Assembly: GCA_000715635.1 (NCBI GenBank)
Contig: KL569171.1
Coordinates: 138,982-145,880 of the forward strand
Reading direction: 5' to 3'
From: Streptomyces violaceus
GTDB taxonomy: Bacteria > Actinomycetota > Actinomycetes > Streptomycetales > Streptomycetaceae
Length of the DNA stretch: 6,899 nucleotides
The stretch's first letter is position 1. Every line of letters begins with the position of its first letter. Below the pieces are notes generated by a model. It was given only the letters and a program-made list of their open reading frames with translations. It was not told the DNA's origin and ran no database searches. Of this stretch, positions 5,671 through 6,899 are shown one piece after another. Both the position numbers and the translations under genes were made by a program.

Positions 5671-6234
5671 TCAGTCCACGATCACCTCGGCACGTGCCGC
5701 CGGGGCCGGACCTGCGAGCGCGCCGCCGAAGTTCCCCTCGACCTCTGTCTTCTCCGCCGCGTTCGGATACGGGTTCGTGCACGCGGTGCCCGCGGTGGAG
5801 CCGGACATCAGGCTCGAGCACGGTCCGGGCTTGCGATCGGGCAGGCCCAGGATGTGCCCGAGTTCGTGGGCGGAGATACGGATCGTGTCGTAGCCCTGGT
5901 CCACGGCCTGCCGTCCGATGTAGACGGTTCCGTTGCCCAGGGTGGTGGGCAGGGCGCGCGGCCAGCCGTTGTCCGCGAGGACCCGTATGTTCGCGCGTTG
6001 CCCGGCGGCGGCCGGCCGCAGCTCGACGGCGTCGACACTCTCGTTCCAGATCGCCGCGCCCCGGTCGACCGCGCTCCTGAACTCCGCCGAGCCGCTGGCG
6101 TCGTAGATGAGGACACGGGCTGCGAGGGAAGCACCCTCCGCGTCGGGGGGAGCGGCCACGGCCTGGCCACCGGCCAGGGAGAAGGACACCACCAAGGCAG
6201 CGGCCAGGCCACCGGTCAGCGTACGGACGTGCAT
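5671..6234 (-). CDS. Snapalysin-like secreted zinc metalloprotease (M7 family)
   Basis: This 187-residue preprotein resembles snapalysin, the Streptomyces small neutral protease. Residues 1-28 form a Sec-type signal peptide: a short basic N-terminus, a hydrophobic stretch LAAALVVSFSLAGG and an AVA-A cleavage site. The mature part starts with a beta segment ARVLIYDASGS. It contains the zinc motif HELGHILGLPD (123-133), with His123, His127 and Asp133 as ligands and Glu124 as catalytic base. This is the HExxHxxGxxD pattern of the family. Met143 in SSLMSG is the likely Met-turn, and Cys139 and Cys152 can form the conserved disulfide. The tail (after NFGGAL) adds a short Ala/Pro-rich extension. 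ATG at 6232-6234 follows AAGGAGG at 5-6 nt spacing. Snapalysin genes often have a divergent LysR activator; none is present here. The enzyme should hydrolyse extracellular proteins. Confidence 0.93.
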   Translation of the reverse strand: MHVRTLTGGLAAALVVSFSLAGGQAVAAPPDAEGASLAARVLIYDASGSAEFRSAVDRGAAIWNESVDAVELRPAAAGQRANIRVLADNGWPRALPTTLGNGTVYIGRQAVDQGYDTIRISAHELGHILGLPDRKPGPCSSLMSGSTAGTACTNPYPNAAEKTEVEGNFGGALAGPAPAARAEVIVD

Positions 6235-6395
6235 GATCGACCTCCTTGTGGGGAAAGGCAGCCGTGCTCATGACATTCCCTGGCCCACTGCCCAGTGGGG
6301 AGGAAGATGAATCCGTCAATCCGATCCGGCCCCGGCCGAATGCGAGGTCGGGCCATGACGGCACCCCCTCCCACAACCGGGGCGGAGGCCCCGCT
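6235..6395 (-). promoter_or_regulatory. Upstream region of the protease gene with a 16-bp palindrome
   Basis: A perfect dyad, CCCACTG-CC-CAGTGGG, lies at 6284-6299, about 50 nt before the protease start. Upstream of it, TTGACG (complement of 6314-6319) is a good -35-like hexamer. At a 17-bp spacing the -10 would fall inside the palindrome, where the sequence is a poor match. The dyad could be an operator or a leader hairpin. The ribosome-binding site is the complement of 6241-6247. The operator role is inferred only. Confidence 0.35.
6378..6393 (-). terminator. Short GC hairpin after the phosphotransferase gene
   Basis: A 6-bp perfect stem (CGGGGC with GCCCCG) around a 4-nt loop lies 2 nt past the stop codon of the leftward phosphotransferase gene. 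It is short and has no T tract. If functional it separates this gene from the protease gene, which has its own leader and start signals. Confidence 0.35.
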
Positions 6396-6899
6396 CTAGG
6401 CGCTGAACACGGCGTTGCGGCAAAGCTGTTCGACGCACCACCGGAAGTGCCCGTCGCTGTCGTCCAGGCCGAAGAGGTCGTAGGTGGTGAGGACGTATGC
6501 GGCCTGATAGGCGGTGAGGGCCGCCGACGTGTACCCGAGCTCGTGTGCGAAGAGCCGGGTGAGTTCCGCGGTGTGCTCCTCGGCGTACGGCCCGTACATG
6601 TCCCAGATGGCAGCGGTGACAGCGGCTTCGAAGGCCGGGTCGCCCGCGGTCGTACAGAAGCCGAAGTCGAGTACGGCGACGGGCCGGCCGACCGCGTCGA
6701 TGTGGATGTTGGGCGGGACAAGGTCGCCGTGGATCGCGCTCACCGGGGCGTCGGGGAGCGACCGCAGCGCCTCTCGCGTGCGTTCGACTCCCCCGTCGAA
6801 GTCCGGCACATGGACAGCCAGGGCGGCACCGTGCCGGGCCACGGCCCGGCCGACCAGGGCCGCGAGCGCGTTCTGGAAGCGGTCGTGATCCCGCCACAG
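6396..6899 (-). CDS. Aminoglycoside-phosphotransferase-family kinase, C-terminal part (partial)
   Basis: The frame is open from the right edge to TAG at 6396-6398 and gives the last 167 residues. The N-terminal kinase lobe lies outside the window. Visible are the catalytic loop HGDLVPPNIHID (57-68 of the fragment, with Asp59 and Asn64) and the metal-binding VLDFGF (Asp78), followed by GDPAFE. This is the order found in the APH / choline-kinase superfamily (phosphotransferase enzyme family). The helical C-terminus includes Tyr- and Leu-rich stretches. The possible start at GTG 6840-6842 is internal, since coding sequence continues upstream without a break. Members phosphorylate aminoglycosides, macrolides, homoserine, choline or other small hydroxyl compounds, and the substrate cannot be told from this part. 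Confidence 0.9.
   Translation of the reverse strand: MWRDHDRFQNALAALVGRAVARHGAALAVHVPDFDGGVERTREALRSLPDAPVSAIHGDLVPPNIHIDAVGRPVAVLDFGFCTTAGDPAFEAAVTAAIWDMYGPYAEEHTAELTRLFAHELGYTSAALTAYQAAYVLTTYDLFGLDDSDGHFRWCVEQLCRNAVFSA

Noticed and set aside
5402..6721. 439-residue minus-strand open frame across protease and phosphotransferase
   Set aside because: It is a different frame from the zinc protease and the phosphotransferase, both of which show clear family motifs. Its composition is Arg/Pro-rich as expected from G+C-rich frame shadows.
1..6899. CRISPR arrays, tRNA or rRNA genes, insertion sequences
   Set aside because: I saw no regularly spaced repeats, tRNA-like cloverleaf with CCA-type end, transposase motif or terminal inverted repeats.

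Overview
The base composition is very high in G+C, third codon positions are almost all G or C, ribosome-binding sites are AAGGAGG-like, and one gene is a snapalysin-type protease. Together these point to a Streptomyces or close actinomycete chromosome. The gene content is accessory in character: regulators with adjacent targets, a P450, a secreted protease, a sugar-acid dehydratase and a decayed natural-product gene.

Layout from left to right. A short + strand tail (1-68) is probably the C-terminus of a gene outside the window. It faces an NmrA/SDR-type NAD(P)-binding oxidoreductase (79-924, minus), which is divergent from an HxlR-family regulator (1047-1442, plus). The 122-bp gap between these two holds a perfect 12-bp palindrome. 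The HxlR gene converges on a TetR regulator (1452-2099, minus), which is divergent from a cytochrome P450 (2237-3448, plus). That gap carries a 7-bp inverted repeat next to the likely P450 promoter. The P450 converges on an IlvD/Edd-family dehydratase (3469-5184, minus) that keeps all the key residues of L-arabinonate dehydratase. A perfect 11-bp-arm hairpin at their junction looks like a shared bidirectional terminator.

The stretch 5185-5670 has no intact gene. It holds a degraded + strand fragment resembling the C-terminus of a lasso-peptide B2 leader peptidase (about 5278-5415), with no start codon and no catalytic cysteine. It is followed by two strong tandem hairpins. To the right are a snapalysin-like secreted zinc protease (5671-6234, minus), with a 16-bp palindrome upstream, and the C-terminal part of an aminoglycoside-phosphotransferase-family protein (6396-6899, minus) that runs off the window.

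The genes appear to be mostly monocistronic and alternate in strand. Two regulator-target divergons (HxlR/NmrA and TetR/P450) sit back to back, and each probably forms its own switch. I see no intact novel multi-gene system. The least expected item is the lasso B2 relic, which suggests that a lasso-peptide cluster was once here or nearby.
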